Shown: piece after piece, positions 22,250 to 34,850 of the stretch
How the letters are laid out: every line of letters begins with the position of its first letter
Position numbering within the stretch: position 1 is the stretch's first letter
Assembly (NCBI GenBank): GCA_029959085.1
Contig: JARWIR010000001.1
Location: 66,340,899-66,404,898, forward strand
Direction of reading: 5' to 3'
DNA length: 64,000 bases
From: Nemophila menziesii
Lineage: Eukaryota; Streptophyta; Magnoliopsida; Boraginales; Hydrophyllaceae
The notes under the pieces: model-generated
Databases searched by the model: none
What the model was told of the DNA's origin: nothing
Seen by the model: the letters and a program-made list of their open reading frames with translations, nothing else
Position numbers and translations under genes: made by a program

Positions 22250-23020
22250 AGACCAACCTTTTCAATTATATTCAAATACTCATTTTCATATATCCAGAAG
22301 TTTGCAAAGTGGAACATTTATTTGTTCTTTGAGCAATCATCTTCAAGATGAAGTATCTGGGGGTTGTGATCAGAGCTAACTGATGGTAAAAAATCTACTC
22401 AAGCAGTTTGGAACAATTTTGACCAAATTTACTTACAAATACATTTATCTAGAAAAGCTTTAATCAACTTATTTCCTAATCTTCTATTAGACCAGGAATA
22501 AGTGCAACCTTTGTTAACAACTTGTTCAAGCTTTAAATGTTTAATAGATCCATTAAACTTTTTCATAAAATTTTTATATGATTGATCTCCTCCCATATTT
22601 TCACGGATATATCTCACAGTATTAAAATCTCTTAACAATTATTAAGCTTCTTTTTTAGGGGTAGCACATAGGTTTATTATATCAAAAGAAAGTTTTTTAT
22701 CATTTTCATATGGCGAATCATACACAAAAGTGGTGTGTGTAATTATTATTTTTAGTATTTTTCATAGTGAAATGTATATAGGTATCACATTTGTCTATCT
22801 CGGTTATATTTACGTTATCTTTAGCAAATAAATCTTATCTTGCACTTAAGCCTATAGGTTCTACCGTAGTTATAAGCTTTATTTTAATAATTTTAGCCAA
22901 TTCAATAAGAACCTCAATAGTATTTTTAGTCTCAGACAGATATTAGTACCTAAGGATGATATTTTGTGCAAATATTAACAATGGTCTGGACTGTTAGGGT
23001 TGCGCCATTTCCCTGACAGT
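22250..23020 (-). pseudogene. LINE endonuclease remnant
   Basis: The minus strand shows ETKNTIEVLIELAKIIK, TTVEPIGLS and DKCDTYIHF (about 22760-22950), then LRDFNTVRYIRENMGGDQSY (about 22576-22637) and KGCTYSWSNRRLGNKLI. These are the typical order of apurinic-endonuclease motifs in plant L1 elements (ETK, DFN, YTWSN). Frames are broken between the pieces. Confidence 0.85.
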
Positions 23021-23049
23021 TCTAGGCATCTTGTATCATTACTTAGGGA

Positions 23050-24250
23050 GGGGTTGAATCTAGGTCAATCCTGAAAAATATTACGTTGTTGCACTCCTCC
23101 GCTATTTTGTTGTGAACTGTTATCAATTTGTTGATTTTGGTGATATTTTTTTAGTTTAACATTCCCGATCCCCTCTTTTTTGCTCTGATACACCCATGTC
23201 ATCTCTTGGATAATCGTATTCTATTTTAATTCCACCTTGTTGCAAGTCATCCTCATCCTTTGGCTGTGTTCTTCGATGGAGATAAAGTTCACGCTGTTAG
23301 TTATTCTCTAAGATCGTATTAATTTATCTCTTACCCCTTATTTCCTAATTGATAGTCTGCCATGAACATATCTTCATACTTATCTTTTATCTTAGTGTAG
23401 TTGAAGGTTATTTTGTTAAGCATGTCTGATAACTCAAAAGATGAAGGTTGAGTGTGGTTATTGACCTCATTGTTGTTCAAAGTGGTTGAAAGGTTATTTG
23501 TTGTGTTGGTTGGATTGAATGAAGAGTTGATCGAAACTTAGTAATGTTACGTAATTGGGGTTTTTGATTTAGGTATTAGGGAGGGCGGTGAAGTAAATGG
23601 GTTTTTAATTTGGGAAACAGGGAAGCTATAATTAGATGTTGATATAGGTTTGGGTTGGGTAGGGTTATCAGGGTTTGAACTAAGGTATGTTCCAAATACT
23701 AAATCCTCAACCCATGAAGATGGTGGGGTCAGTAATTTTTTTACCATTTCAGCAGCCAGCTCATTAAAGTTTTTTTCTTTTTGTTTTCTTTCTAATTTTA
23801 TCTTTTCTTACACGCCTTTCTCACTTACTTTCCTCTATGTTGAAAACTTTGCCATATTTGTACCCTGAAAACAACTCATCACTGCTTACTATCTTCCATA
23901 AAAAAGCCTTCTCTCTAACAACGTTAAATTCAAACGATTTTGTTATCTTGCTACTCGCGCCTCCCTATGTTCTTGACATATTGTTATCATTAGAGTTGAC
24001 TGAGTTTGTTTTTGATTTTTTGTTTTACCAATTTCAGATTGATTTTTTATTTTTGAAGCTTTTGTTATTATCTTTTAAACGAGTTTTTAGTTTGGGGAGA
24101 TCAGTACTTTTTATTTTATTATTACTGGGGAAAGGACATCTAAGTTCTCGAGTTCTTGATATTGGGACAATTAAGTCCCCTAGTTCGTATTTATCTCTTG
24201 ACAAGTCTATTTGTAACATGGATAGTTATATTAAACTGTCAAAATATTAA
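23050..24250 (-). pseudogene. LINE ORF1-like region
   Basis: Minus-strand open pieces include one with KAFLWKIVSSDELFSGYKYG (about 23850-23920) and a Pro/Ser-rich one (SSWVEDLVFGTYLSSNP, near 23700). No CCHC knuckle was found. It is assigned to LINE ORF1 only because it lies directly upstream of the endonuclease in the same orientation. Confidence 0.45.
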
Positions 24251-25110
24251 TTCTCTTAAAAATCCTTCTGTACCTTTAATTATCTACTTATATTAATATG
24301 CAATTTCAAATTTCAAGAATTCAGATATAGAATTTATATTTTTAGACATAACTTTTTTGTTTTTTTACTAAAAACAATCTAATAAATTTTTATATCTATT
24401 TTTTAAAGTCTAAGTGTAAGGTAAATGCATTTTTTTTTTCAATTATATAAAATAACATATGATGTATTTTTCATATTATATTTGATATAAATAATACTTT
24501 TTAGCATAAAATTAAACTTTTTTATCTCACTTGGAAGCATTCAACACGAAGGTATTATATATTTTTAATAATTAAAATTACACTTATGTTAAGTAAGAAG
24601 TTGAATAATATCTAATAAATAATTCATTTGATTTTTACCTCATTTTAACAAAGATAAACACATAAACAAACTCACACATGCATTACATATCACAAGATTG
24701 TTCAAATTTGCTCAAAATCATACCAAAACTATATTTTTGTGCCTATTTATTTTTTTGCAAAAACCAACCAAAAAATATCTAATATATCAATTAGACAGAA
24801 AGTATTCTTGACTTTACCGAGTTTAGAAGACATGACGAACATAACATCCATCCTAAATATTAATTATCCACCAGTCGAGAAGAGGCTGCCTCCTCCATAA
24901 TGTTGCTATGTTTTGTTGTATCGTAGTGGATAAGGCAATCTCTTCTCAACATGAGATATATTTAATTTGTCGTACGAATGTTATTTTTCTCATTTCTCGT
25001 GAACATGGTAATCATATTGTCGGGATATATATTTCTAATTTGAATATTAAATATGTATATTTTAGTATTTGGAATAAAAAGGTAGGCACAAGAACATGAT
25101 TTTGGTATGA
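24251..25110. other. Gene-free AT-rich spacer
   Basis: No domain-bearing frame. TA-rich stretches dominate; the two short open frames around 24908-25150 overlap on opposite strands and have no recognised character. Confidence 0.5.
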
Positions 25111-28100
25111 ACCTAAGTAAATTTGAACAATTTTGCATATGTTGCATCACAATTTATCTTTATGCAATTTTCCTAGAAGTGGAGTTTGTTGAAATTATTC
25201 TAGACTTATTTTAAGATAATTGGTTATGCATGATCATTAGGAAAATACATGATTCATGGGGCATGATACACTTAGTCTAGATACATCAATCACGCATTTT
25301 ACTTAAATGTCTTCATTATTAAGTTCATGTATTAGGTACTACAAGTCTATTATAAATAGATGTAACATGGTTATTTGTAATCATTCACACAAACTCATCT
25401 TTAATAATATCCACTAACCTTTTCACGTATATTAAGAAATATAATAATTATATTCACCATTAACAAAATATCTTTCATAAAGTGTCTTAAAATTTTATAT
25501 ATGTACAGAAAACATAAATTTTAATATTTTAATCAGTGTAATATTGGAAAAAGTTAGAAAAACATGTCTTAATATTCTAAATGTACAAAAATTTTAGGAC
25601 ACCAACTTTAGTAAGTTTTAGTAAGTGGACATTAATTTTAAGACATATTTTAAGACATAGGGAGTACAACAGTACTAGTTGGAGACTTGTTTGTAATTAA
25701 TAATTTTACGAATTAAGAAAGCAAATATGACTGTCAGTCGCTAAAAAAATTATTCTATAGTATTTGTTTAACAACCTAATCTATTGAAAAATTGAAATTC
25801 TCCTAACAAGAGTTAGCAAAATAATAGATATTTTTATCATTGTTACAAGTAGACTTCAATTTTATGCACTTGTAGTTCCGAAGTGGTTGTCAAATGGCTG
25901 CAAAATCTCAACCACCACTCTATTCATTCAACATCAAAAAACCAACAAGTTTGGAGTACTCCAATAGTCACAAGTTAATATCCGATTCAACTAAAACCTT
26001 CATAGCTTCACCACTCAAAATGTTACATGTATGATCCATGCTTATCTAATATAGAAGCAACTTCTAAGTATATGCTTCATCACAATATATATATTTATGC
26101 AAGTAGACACATTTAAGATAATTGTTGATGCATGAATTACTAGGAAACTACATGATTCATGGTGCTTGATACACTTCGTCAAGATACATCAATTATGTAT
26201 TTCACAGAATTGTCTTTATTATTAAGTTCATGTATTAGGTATTAGAAGTCTATTATAAATAGATGTAACTTGATCGTTCGTAATCATTCACACAAACTCA
26301 CTTATAATAATATCCACTAACCTTTTCACAGATATTAAGAAAACTAATAGTTATATTAACATCACAAATACCCTTCATAAAGTGTCTTGATATTTTAAAT
26401 ATGTATTAAAAATATAAATTATAATATTTTAATAAGGATAATAGTGGACAAAGTTAGAAAAAAAGTGTCTTGATATCCTAAGTGGACAATAATTTTGGAA
26501 TACCATTTTTAGTATGTAGACATTAATTTTGGGATAGAGGGAGTACTGTAATACTAGTTGGAGAGTCGTTTGTATCTAATAGTTTTTAAAATTAAGGAAG
26601 AAAATATGACTATCAATTGCTAAACAAATTATTCTATATTATTTGTTTTAATACCTAATATATTGGAAAATTTAAATTCTAGTTTTTCTTATTATTGTTC
26701 CAAGTAGAGGTCAAGTTTATGGATTTGTAGTGTTGAAGTTGTTGTCAAATGGTTGCACAATCATTTTCAACCACCACTCTATTCATTCAACACAGACAAA
26801 CTCACAAGTTTGTACTACTTCAGTAGTCACAAGTTAATATTAGATTCAACTAAAATCTTCATATCTTCACTACTCACAATGTTACATGTATGATCCATGA
26901 TTATCTAAGAAATAGAAGCAACATTTAAGTATATGCTGCATCACAATTTATCTTTAGGCATCTAGGCACATTTAAGATAATTGCTGATGCATGAAACGTT
27001 AGGAAAATACATGATCCATGGTGTATGCTACACTTAGTCTGGTTATATCAATTATGTATTTTAATTTATTTTCTTTATTATTAAGTTCATGTATAAGGTA
27101 TTAAAACTCCATTATAAATAGATATAACTTGGTTGTTGTAATCATTCATACAAACTCATCTTTAATAATGTCCACTTAACTTTTCACACATATTAAGGAA
27201 CATAATAATTATAATTACCAATACAAAAATACTCTTAATAAAGTGTCTTGATATTTTAAATATGTATGAAAAATATAAATTTTAATATTTTGATAAGGGT
27301 AACAGTGGAAAAATTAGAAAAAAATGTCTTGATATTATAAGTTGACAGTAATTTTGAGACAACATTTTTAGTAAGTAGATATTAATTTTGAGATAGGAAA
27401 TACTATAATACTGGAGAGTTGATCTAATAGTTTTACAAATTAAGGAGGCAAATTAGAATTTTAGCCACCATACATTATTCTATAGTATTTGTTTAACAAC
27501 ATAATCTATTGAAAAATTTATAATTCTCTTCACAAGAGATAACGAAATATTACAAGGTTTAGAAAAATAATGATATTCTTATCATTGTTCCAAGTAGACT
27601 TCAATTTTATGGACTTGTAATACTGAAGTCGTTGTCAAACGCTTGCACAATTGTTTTCAATCACCACTATATTCATTCAACATCGACAAACTCACAAGTT
27701 TAATTTGTAGTAATATAATAGTCACAAGGTAATAGTTGATTCAATTAAAACCTTCATATCTTTACCACTCAGAATGTTACATGTATGCTCCCGGATTATA
27801 TAAGCATCATAAGTATATGATGCATCACAATTTATCTTTATGCAACTAGATAAATTTAAGATAAATGGCGATGCATGAATCATTAGGAAAATACATGATT
27901 CATGGTGAATGATACACCTAATTTCGATACATTACTTATGCATTTTTCGTAACTATTTTTTATTATTAAGTAAATGTATTTAGTATTAGAAGTCTATTAT
28001 AAATAAATGTAACTTGGTCGTCTGAAATCATTAACACAAACTCATCTTAAATAATATCCACTTACATTTTCAGACATATGAAAAAACATAATAATTATAT

Positions 28101-28965
28101 CTACCGTTACAAAAATCACTCTTCATAAAATATCTTGATATTTTAAATATGTATCGAAAATATAAATTTAAATATTATAAGAGTAATAGTGGAAAAAGTT
28201 AGAAAAAAATGTCTAGATATTCTAAGTGGAGACTAATTTTATGATACCATTTTAGTAAGTGGACATTAATTTTTAGACAGATAAGGTACTATATTAATAG
28301 TTGAAGAGTTGTTTGTATCTAATAGTTCTACAACTTAAGGAAGCAAATATGTCTATCAGTCGCTAAAAAAATTATTATATAGTATTGGTTTAACAACCTA
28401 ATATATTGAAAAATTTGAAATTCTCTTAAAAAGAGACAATGAAATATTACCAGATTTAGAAAAATAATATGTTTTCTTATCATTGTTTCAAGTAGACTAC
28501 AATTTTATAGACTTGTAGTCCTGAAGTGGTTGCACAATTGTTTTCAATCACCACTCTATTCATTCAACATTGACACACTCATATGCTCATAGTACTCCAA
28601 TGGTTACAATAAATAGTCGATTTAACTAAAACCTTCATAGCTTCACTACTTAGAATATTACGTGTATGATACCTAATTATCTAAGAAATAGAAACAACGT
28701 TTAAGTATATGTTGTATCACAATTTATCTTTATGCAACTAGATATATTTAAGATAATTGGAGATGAATGGATCATTAGGAAAATACATGACACGGTGCAT
28801 GATACACTTAGTTTAGATTCATCAATTATGCATTTCCCCTAATTATCTTTATTATTGAGTTTATGTATTAGGTATTAGAAGTCTATTATAAATAGATATA
28901 ACTTGGTCATTTGTAATCATTTCACAAACTAATCTTTAATAATGTCCACTAAACGTTTTACACAT
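25111..28965 (+). repeat. Tandem array of ~860-900-bp units, about 4.5 copies
   Basis: The anchor TCTATTATAAATAGATGTAAC (variants) lies at 25346, 26249, 27108, 27993 and 28882, giving spacings of 903, 859, 885 and 889 bp. A second anchor, CATCACAATTTATCTTTATGCA, lies at about 25143, 26068, 26938, 27823 and 28709. Each unit also has GTGTCTTGATATTTTAAATATG and a GGACATTAATTTTGGGATAG block. Copies are diverged by indels and substitutions. The last copy breaks off near 28965 against the LTR fragment of the host gypsy element. No coding content. Confidence 0.9.
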
Positions 28966-29801
28966 AAATCTATTCTATTTTATTCTTGCATTTTTATTCA
29001 TTAATTTTTGTTTATTTAATTGTTAACTAACCTTTCATTGCTTGAGGATTGATTTTGTATGAACCATAGTTTGTAATTTAATGTTTAGTTGAATTTGGGA
29101 TTACATTTAATTAAAGTGGTATTCAGTTCCATTGACTATGTATTTATGATTATTTCCTGTTCAAATTCTGGCCAAATATTGGGTGGTTTTAGTAATTAGG
29201 CTTTCGCCCAGGAGAAGGGTCGAATTACAAATATAGTACATAAACGTTTGGTGCGTCAGTGAACCAGGAGGTCTTGACTAACCAAGTAGTCATTAGGGTT
29301 TGACCCAATAGCATTTTAAATCATTTGTAGGGTCGCGCAGGAGAGGTCTCTAGTGTAGTAGAATAGCTTCCTATGTACCCAGGAGGGATTCGGGAAGATT
29401 GTTGAATCCCAGCTAATATGAAATTACCATTTCGTCTTTATTCGTGGAAACATTAAATCAACTATATCGGGGATTACTAAAAATACCTAAGCACATTTCT
29501 CATATATTTTCATCCTTTTATTACTTTAATTTTCAAATCCATTTTTTTAAAAATTTTTGATAATCATTTTAGTCTTTTCAATCACAGAAACAAACAATCA
29601 TTTATTTACTTTTTTGTCATTTCCTTTTCAATTTCACACTATTATACTTCTAAATACATTAAGAATAACTTTTATAGTCCTAATGGAGATGATAATCTCT
29701 TTATACTTATCAAATTTTATTACTTTTCAATTTCCTCATACATTTGCGGGTAAGCACACCCTGCCCTGTATCAATTTACTATCAGGCTTGCGGTAAGAAC
29801 A
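28966..29801 (+). repeat. 5' LTR fragment of the host gypsy element
   Basis: Non-coding, with AGAAGGGTCG- and CCAGGAGG-containing middle sequence, ending GGTAAGAACA immediately before AGTTTTTGGCGCC. The left end is lost at the junction with the tandem array. No complete partner is in the window. The open frames at 29557-30055 are LTR or leader shadows. Confidence 0.7.
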
Positions 29802-29807
29802 AGTTTT

Positions 29808-29825
29808 TGGCGCCATTGTCGAGGA
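29808..29825 (+). promoter_or_regulatory. Primer-binding site, tRNA-Asp type
   Basis: TGGCGCCATTGTCGAGGA, close to the complement of the 3' end of plant tRNA-Asp (TGGCGCCGTTGCCGGGGA). It lies 6 bp after the LTR end. This primer type is typical of Athila elements. Confidence 0.85.
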
Positions 29826-30003
29826 CTAAATCGTTATATTTTTGTGTTTTTAGTATCAAAGTGTTTAGTCATATTTTGGGTTTACTTATTTTTTTTGTTT
29901 TTTGTATCTCTATAGCCTTACTGGTTTGGGGTATGCTCGTGAATCTTGAGAGAGTGCTTCGAGCCCAAAGAAAAATAGAAAGAAAAGAAGAGAAAAAGCT
30001 GAA

Positions 30004-31673
30004 ATGTCCAATCCAAATCCACAACAAGTGTTGGATGTTAATGGTAATCATGTGAATCCATTGGTAGGAGCCAATCCACCTGGGGATGTTCAAAACAACA
30101 ACCAACAAGAGGCGTATTTGAATGGAGGAAATCCACTAATTATTCAAAACAATCAAGTACAAGGTCTCCCTTAGCCAAGATTCCCTTTTCGAGTTCAAAC
30201 TTTGGGGATTTTCCCTCCAATCATTCAAGCTCAAGATTTAAACCCTACATGCGGATGTTGAATGAAGCTAAACTATGGGATTTATAGTGGAACCACTCAC
30301 CAAGATCCCGTACGAGCTATTCAAAAGTTTAATGCAGATTTGTGATGCTACATTACTCAAGGCGTTACAAGGAACAAATGTAATATATCATGTCCTAATT
30401 CTTTTTGTCCGGGGGTACAAGCGAGTGGCTAGACCGTCAACCATCCGAGACAATCCCATATTGGGTTGCACTTTAAGTAAGGTTTTTGGACTGTTTCTAT
30501 CCGCTAAGTATGAGGATGAATGATCAAGTAGAGTTTGCAAAATTTAAACAAGAAGCTGGCAAAAGTCTAGGAGAAACATGGACACTATTCCAACAACAAT
30601 TGACAAGGTTCCCTCTTCATGGGTACAATAATTCGATGAATCTATCTATTTATAACAAGGGAATTGATGAGAGATCAAAGTTAAGAATTAATAATCTCGG
30701 ATGTGGTGTTTTTTATCGTTGGATCCTTTTCAAGCCGCAAACTCAATGGATAAAATAATAGATACCGAGAGAATTTGGCCGAAATTGTAAGCAAAAATAG
30801 GTATGTTAAGAGTCGATAGTTAAACAACGATGTATGACAAGTTTTCTACATTGGAAAATCAGGTGAAGCAATTGACATTGGTTGTGAAAAAGGATTCCAA
30901 AGTAGACAGCAAGAGGTAAAAGTTGTACAAAAATCGTATGGGTGTTCGAATTGTGGAGTTAATGATCATAGTTTGGAAGAGTGCCAAAGAAACCTAGAAT
31001 TCATGGCATTCATATCTAATAGAGGAAATCACTATGCTGCCGGTCAAGGGTATATGAAACCTAATCGTAATTATTCCGAATTCCAGTAATAAAATCCTAA
31101 TGGGGTGGTAAATCAAGGCAATTATCAACCACACCCCAAGGAACCAATTTTCAATTGAGACCTTGGAATCAATACGAAGGAGGCCAAAAGCGCAACGAAG
31201 ATGCTTATTCAGAGAGCCTCGCCCAAAAAACACTTCCCGAATATCCACAAGAAGGTGCCTCTTATGCTCTACAACAAACATTGAAATCCTTTATGATGAC
31301 GACGCAAGAGAATTTGAAGTCAAACCAAGAAGTTTGGAAGTCCAATAATTAGAGGATGAATGAGCATTCTACGACATTAAAAATGCTCGAAAATCAAGTA
31401 TCTCAAATTGAAAATCATTTGAATATGCGATCACAAGTTCAACTTCATAGCAATACCGATAATTTGCGAAAAAATGAAGAGTGTAATGTAATTGCATTAA
31501 GGAGTGGGAAGAAATTACCCACATCCTTTCCTGTTATGAAAGAGAAAGAGTTATCCTCCAAGCCGAAAGAGGTAAAAGAGTTTATTGAAGAAGTAGTTGA
31601 ACGAGTGATTGTTAAAGAGAATGTTGAAAAGATACTAGTAGAACAAAAGACGAAAGAGGTAGTTGTAAATTAA
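30004..31673 (+). pseudogene. gag of the host gypsy element, broken
   Basis: ATG at 30004 is followed by a Gln/Asn/Pro-rich start. The capsid part is in pieces (EFAKFKQEAGKSLGETW, FPLHGYNNSMNLSIYNKGI, 30530-30670). The CCHC knuckle CSNCGVNDHSLEEC lies near 30944-30985, and the C-terminal phrase CNVIALRSGKKLP at about 31480-31518 matches the inner element's CNAIALRSGKNLP. In-frame stops begin near 30170. Retroviral-like gag packages element RNA; this copy cannot make an intact one. Confidence 0.87.
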
Positions 31674-32600
31674 AGTCGACCTCCTCCGCCATTCCCTTCA
31701 CACGTCCAAAATAAGGACCATGACAAAGAGTACAAGAAGATCATGGACATGGTAAGGAAATTTTAAATCAACTTACCGTTTGTGGCAGCCATCCAAAGTA
31801 TGCCAAAATATTTGAAATTCATGAAGGAGGTGCTATCCAACAAACACAAATACAAATACTTAAAAGGGGAATTAATTGGTTTGGCGGAGGAGTGAAGTGA
31901 AATTTGTCAAAGAAATTTTCCACCAAAGTTGAAAGATCCCTGGAGTTTTAATATTCCAATATCCATTCGCAAATAGTAGACCGGGAGAGCTTTATGAAAT
32001 CTGGGTGTGAGTATCAATCTCATGCCTAGATAGTTGTTTTAAAAATTGAAGATTGGGAGCGCGAGGCCTACTACCAAGGTCTTGCAAATGGCGGATGGTT
32101 TTATCTCCCACATGGTGAGAAAGATAAAGGATGTGTTTGTCAAGGCATGTAATTTATAATTCCACGTGATCTCTGTATTCTTGACTACGACGCGGATAAG
32201 ATGTTCCGATCATCTTGGGGAATCCATTCTTAGCCACGGGGCATACTTTAATTGATTTAGAGAATGGGTAATTAATCGTGCAAGACGAAGAGGTCAAATT
32301 CAACGTGTTCAAAGCGATGAAGTTTTCCAATCATCTTGGGGCGGACATTCTGCGTGGATGTTGTTGATCATGTCAAACAAGAGCCATACATGGTTGTGGC
32401 AACATTAAATTTGAAGGAATAACCACCTATTGAAACTCCTCCGAATCTTGAAGAGAAACCACACCTCTCCCGCTTGAAGATGGCCAAGAAATGGGTTAAG
32501 AATGGTCCAAAAGAGACCGTGAGAAAGATGGAAAAGGATGAGTTTGGAGTGGGCGATGAGGTGCATTAAAACATCATGGTCCCCCAAAAACATCACACAA
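31674..32600 (+). pseudogene. Protease-region remnant of the host gypsy element
   Basis: Begins with RPPPPFPSHVQNKD, as in the related elements, then FPPKLKDPWSFNIPISI. The active site is NLGVSINLMP (about 31998-32027), where relatives have DLGASINLMP; the catalytic Asp reads Asn. QDEEVKFNVFKAMKF follows near 32281, with the linker toward RT, and the similarity then stops. Several stop codons. Confidence 0.82.
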
Positions 32601-32942
32601 GCACAAGAGTTCTTTCAATGGACCATTTATAGTTCACAATAGTTGTTTTCGGACAAGGTGGTCGAAGTGAAAGCCAAAAAGAGTTTTAAATTCCGCTTGG
32701 TAGATTTAAAGAGCCTTACCCACTTATAGGGAGGCTATGCTAAAAAGAATTTATCCTTGAGGTAACACATCGAACTTCAACGACTTTAAAATAAATTCAA
32801 TTAGGAGACAACCCATGTTTTAATCGGTTTAGTAATTAAATTTCATGTTTGTAGTGTATATATTATAAGTTATTTATGTGTTTTAGTGTATACTAGAGTT
32901 AATCAGAAAGGTAGAAGTTTTTTTATGTGTAGGATATGTAGA
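32601..32942 (+). other. Post-integrase segment joined to the protease region
   Basis: VVEVKAKKSFKFRLVDLKSLTHL-type sequence (about 32660-32730), then GAGGTAACACATCGAACTTCAACGACTTTAA and GGAGACAACCCATG. The GAGGTAAC...CGACG block is the counterpart of GAGGTAACCCGTCGAGCTTAACGACGTT just after integrase in the inner element (minus strand near 50590-50625). RT, RNase H and the integrase core are missing between. Confidence 0.75.
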
Positions 32943-34440
32943 TGATGTCTTCCCATTTGTGATGATTTAATCTATCTTGGAGACATCATTTTAGGTGTAT
33001 TTACTAGGATTTAGATCGATTTTCTCATGATTTAGTACACTTTCCTATTTTATGTCTTAAATTAATTACTTATTATTTTTTTAGAGCATATTGGGTTTAA
33101 TTGTTTATTTAGTGTGTAGTTTTAAAGATATATGGTAATTAATTAGAGTCCAAGTTAATTCTAAGAGCTAAAGGAAAGAGGATAAACATGGAAATTGGAA
33201 ATAAGGAAACAAAAGCTAAAGTATGGAAAAGATAAAACTGCCAAATAAATCTGAATTTCACCACCCACGACCACAAATCAGCTTATATCTCAAACTCGGT
33301 GAGATATTTGGAAGAACGGTAAAGAGAAAAGTTAAAGATCTTTCTGAGACTATGAATTTCGACTACTCATACGCGTCAAACGGATAAGTATTGAAACTGT
33401 TAGGACAAAAACAAAAACGAGGCTGATTCCATATTTTAGGGTTACGAATTTGAGTTGGGCTAGGAGTCCATTACCTACCTTCTTCTCCAAGAAAACGAAT
33501 TAGGGCTTCCTATACCCTATAAATACAACCTCTTATCAGAAGAAAATCATCCTTGGCCAAACCGTAAGCCAAGAGGAAGCTTACAACACAAGAAAAGAAG
33601 TCTGGAAGGAGCTGTTCATCAATAATGTCTTCTTCAACCTTTGAATTTGTAATTTCTTTCTTTTCTTCCATTAGTATGAACTAAATTATATTTAGCTTGA
33701 GTTTTAGCATCTATGTATGAACCCTAGTTTTGGTTGACATCTATCTAATTTGGGAATTCTATGTTTTAATTTCTCTGTTTATGTGTTGGAATTATATTAT
33801 GTGTTCTTGTGGCTCGCGACCATATAGAATTACCATCATAGTAGTTAGATAATCATTGAAAACGGTATATTTAACTATAGGATTAGCACATAACGTCTAG
33901 AATAAGGTTTAGATCTGACAAATCAGCCTAACTAGATAGTCATCATGGTTTCGTGTATTGCTATATAATCAAGTGCAGGAAAAGTTTGGTTAGGACTCCT
34001 TATTGACATAGGTAAACCCTATTTAAAACTACCTAGCGCAATTGAAACCGATTATTGAAATACTACATGATTCACCCTTACATGTTTAGAACGTCAAAAC
34101 TAGTGGGGATTACAAGCTATTTACTCAAGCTAAACTCTCATACTATCTTCTTCTCTTGCATTTAATTTTCTATCTTTATTTTATTAGTTTAATTTTCTTA
34201 ATCAAAAACCCAATAAAAATCTATTTGTCTTTTATTTCTCTGCGTGTTATTTGTTCTAGCTTTTAATATTTGCACTTGATTATTGCATAAGTTCTTCCTA
34301 ACCTTCGTAGTCTCTGAGGAACGAATCTTACTTATTATTTAAAACTTGCATATGTCCTGTATACTTGCAGAACCGTGCTAGACTAGGGTGTTTATTTGCG
34401 TTTATTTATCTATTATTTTATCACACCTTAGGCGACACCA
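32943..34440 (+). repeat. Solo LTR (family A) with perfect target duplication
   Basis: 1,498 bp, TGATGTCTTCCC...GGCGACACCA. Flanked by GTAGA at 32938-32942 and 34441-34445. No polypurine tract or primer site adjoins it, which indicates LTR-LTR recombination after insertion. TATA box CTATAAATACA at about 33518-33528. A second member of the family, in the opposite orientation, is at 58471-59947. Confidence 0.92.
33518..33528 (+). promoter_or_regulatory. TATA box of solo LTR
   Basis: CTATAAATACA, about 575 bp into the LTR, followed by CAACCTCTTATCAGAAG. Comparable boxes lie in the other Athila-like LTRs. Confidence 0.55.
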
Positions 34441-34850
34441 GTAGACGAATGCGTTTGGGGTGAGAAATATCGAAAAAATCCGCACTCTAGGAGGTCAAAT
34501 GGTATACCGCGCCCTTCAGGCGGTAAACTGTGCCACCATATATGTTATCACTATATCACTATAGTCCAAAATATCAGAAAATTGAGATCTCGAGTAGTTA
34601 CCATGCCCTTCGGGTGGCATACCTCCGTGCAAAACGGATCTTGGTGACAAGTAGGACATGCCATAAAGGGGCAGAATCTTCATGTGAGGCAAGCGGTACA
34701 CCGTACCTAACGAGCAGCATACCGCTACACAACATACAATCGATACAAGTGGAACACGGAACGTAAAGTAATAAGGAATATCTTGGGGGTAGTTCATCGG
34801 CCCCATTGGGTGGTCTACCGTGTCGCTACGCGAGCAATTACGAGAAAGAG
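34441..34850 (+). repeat. Spacer with palindrome-like GC motifs, host gypsy element
   Basis: Contains several motifs of the form GGTATACCGCGCCCTTCAGGCGGTAAAC, TACCATGCCCTTCGGGTGGCATACC, GCGGTACACCGTACC and GGCCCCATTGGGTGGTCTACC. Each has short inverted halves. Lies between post-integrase sequence and the third ORF, the same place as comparable spacers at 43000-43980 and 49622-50580. Confidence 0.65.

Larger units (their letters stand above)
20260..24250 (-). mobile_element. Decayed L1-type LINE (non-LTR retrotransposon)
   Basis: Read on the minus strand from high to low coordinates: an ORF1-like part (about 23050-24250), endonuclease (about 22250-23020) and RT (about 20260-21800). Many stops and frameshifts interrupt it. 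An Au-type SINE remnant lies inside RT. No poly(A) end or target duplication was fixed. Order and motifs fit the plant L1 clade. Confidence 0.85.

Noticed and set aside
23837..24250. 137-codon Leu/Phe-rich frame on the + strand, membrane-protein-like
   Set aside because: It is antisense to the LINE ORF1-like region; the hydrophobic look comes from AT-rich reverse reading.
29557..30055. Two overlapping + frames before gag
   Set aside because: They run across the LTR end, the primer-binding site and the leader; gag starts at 30004 in its own frame.
34516..34806. 96-codon minus-strand frame with Cys-rich part
   Set aside because: Overlaps the palindromic spacer of the host element and opposes the element's coding direction.
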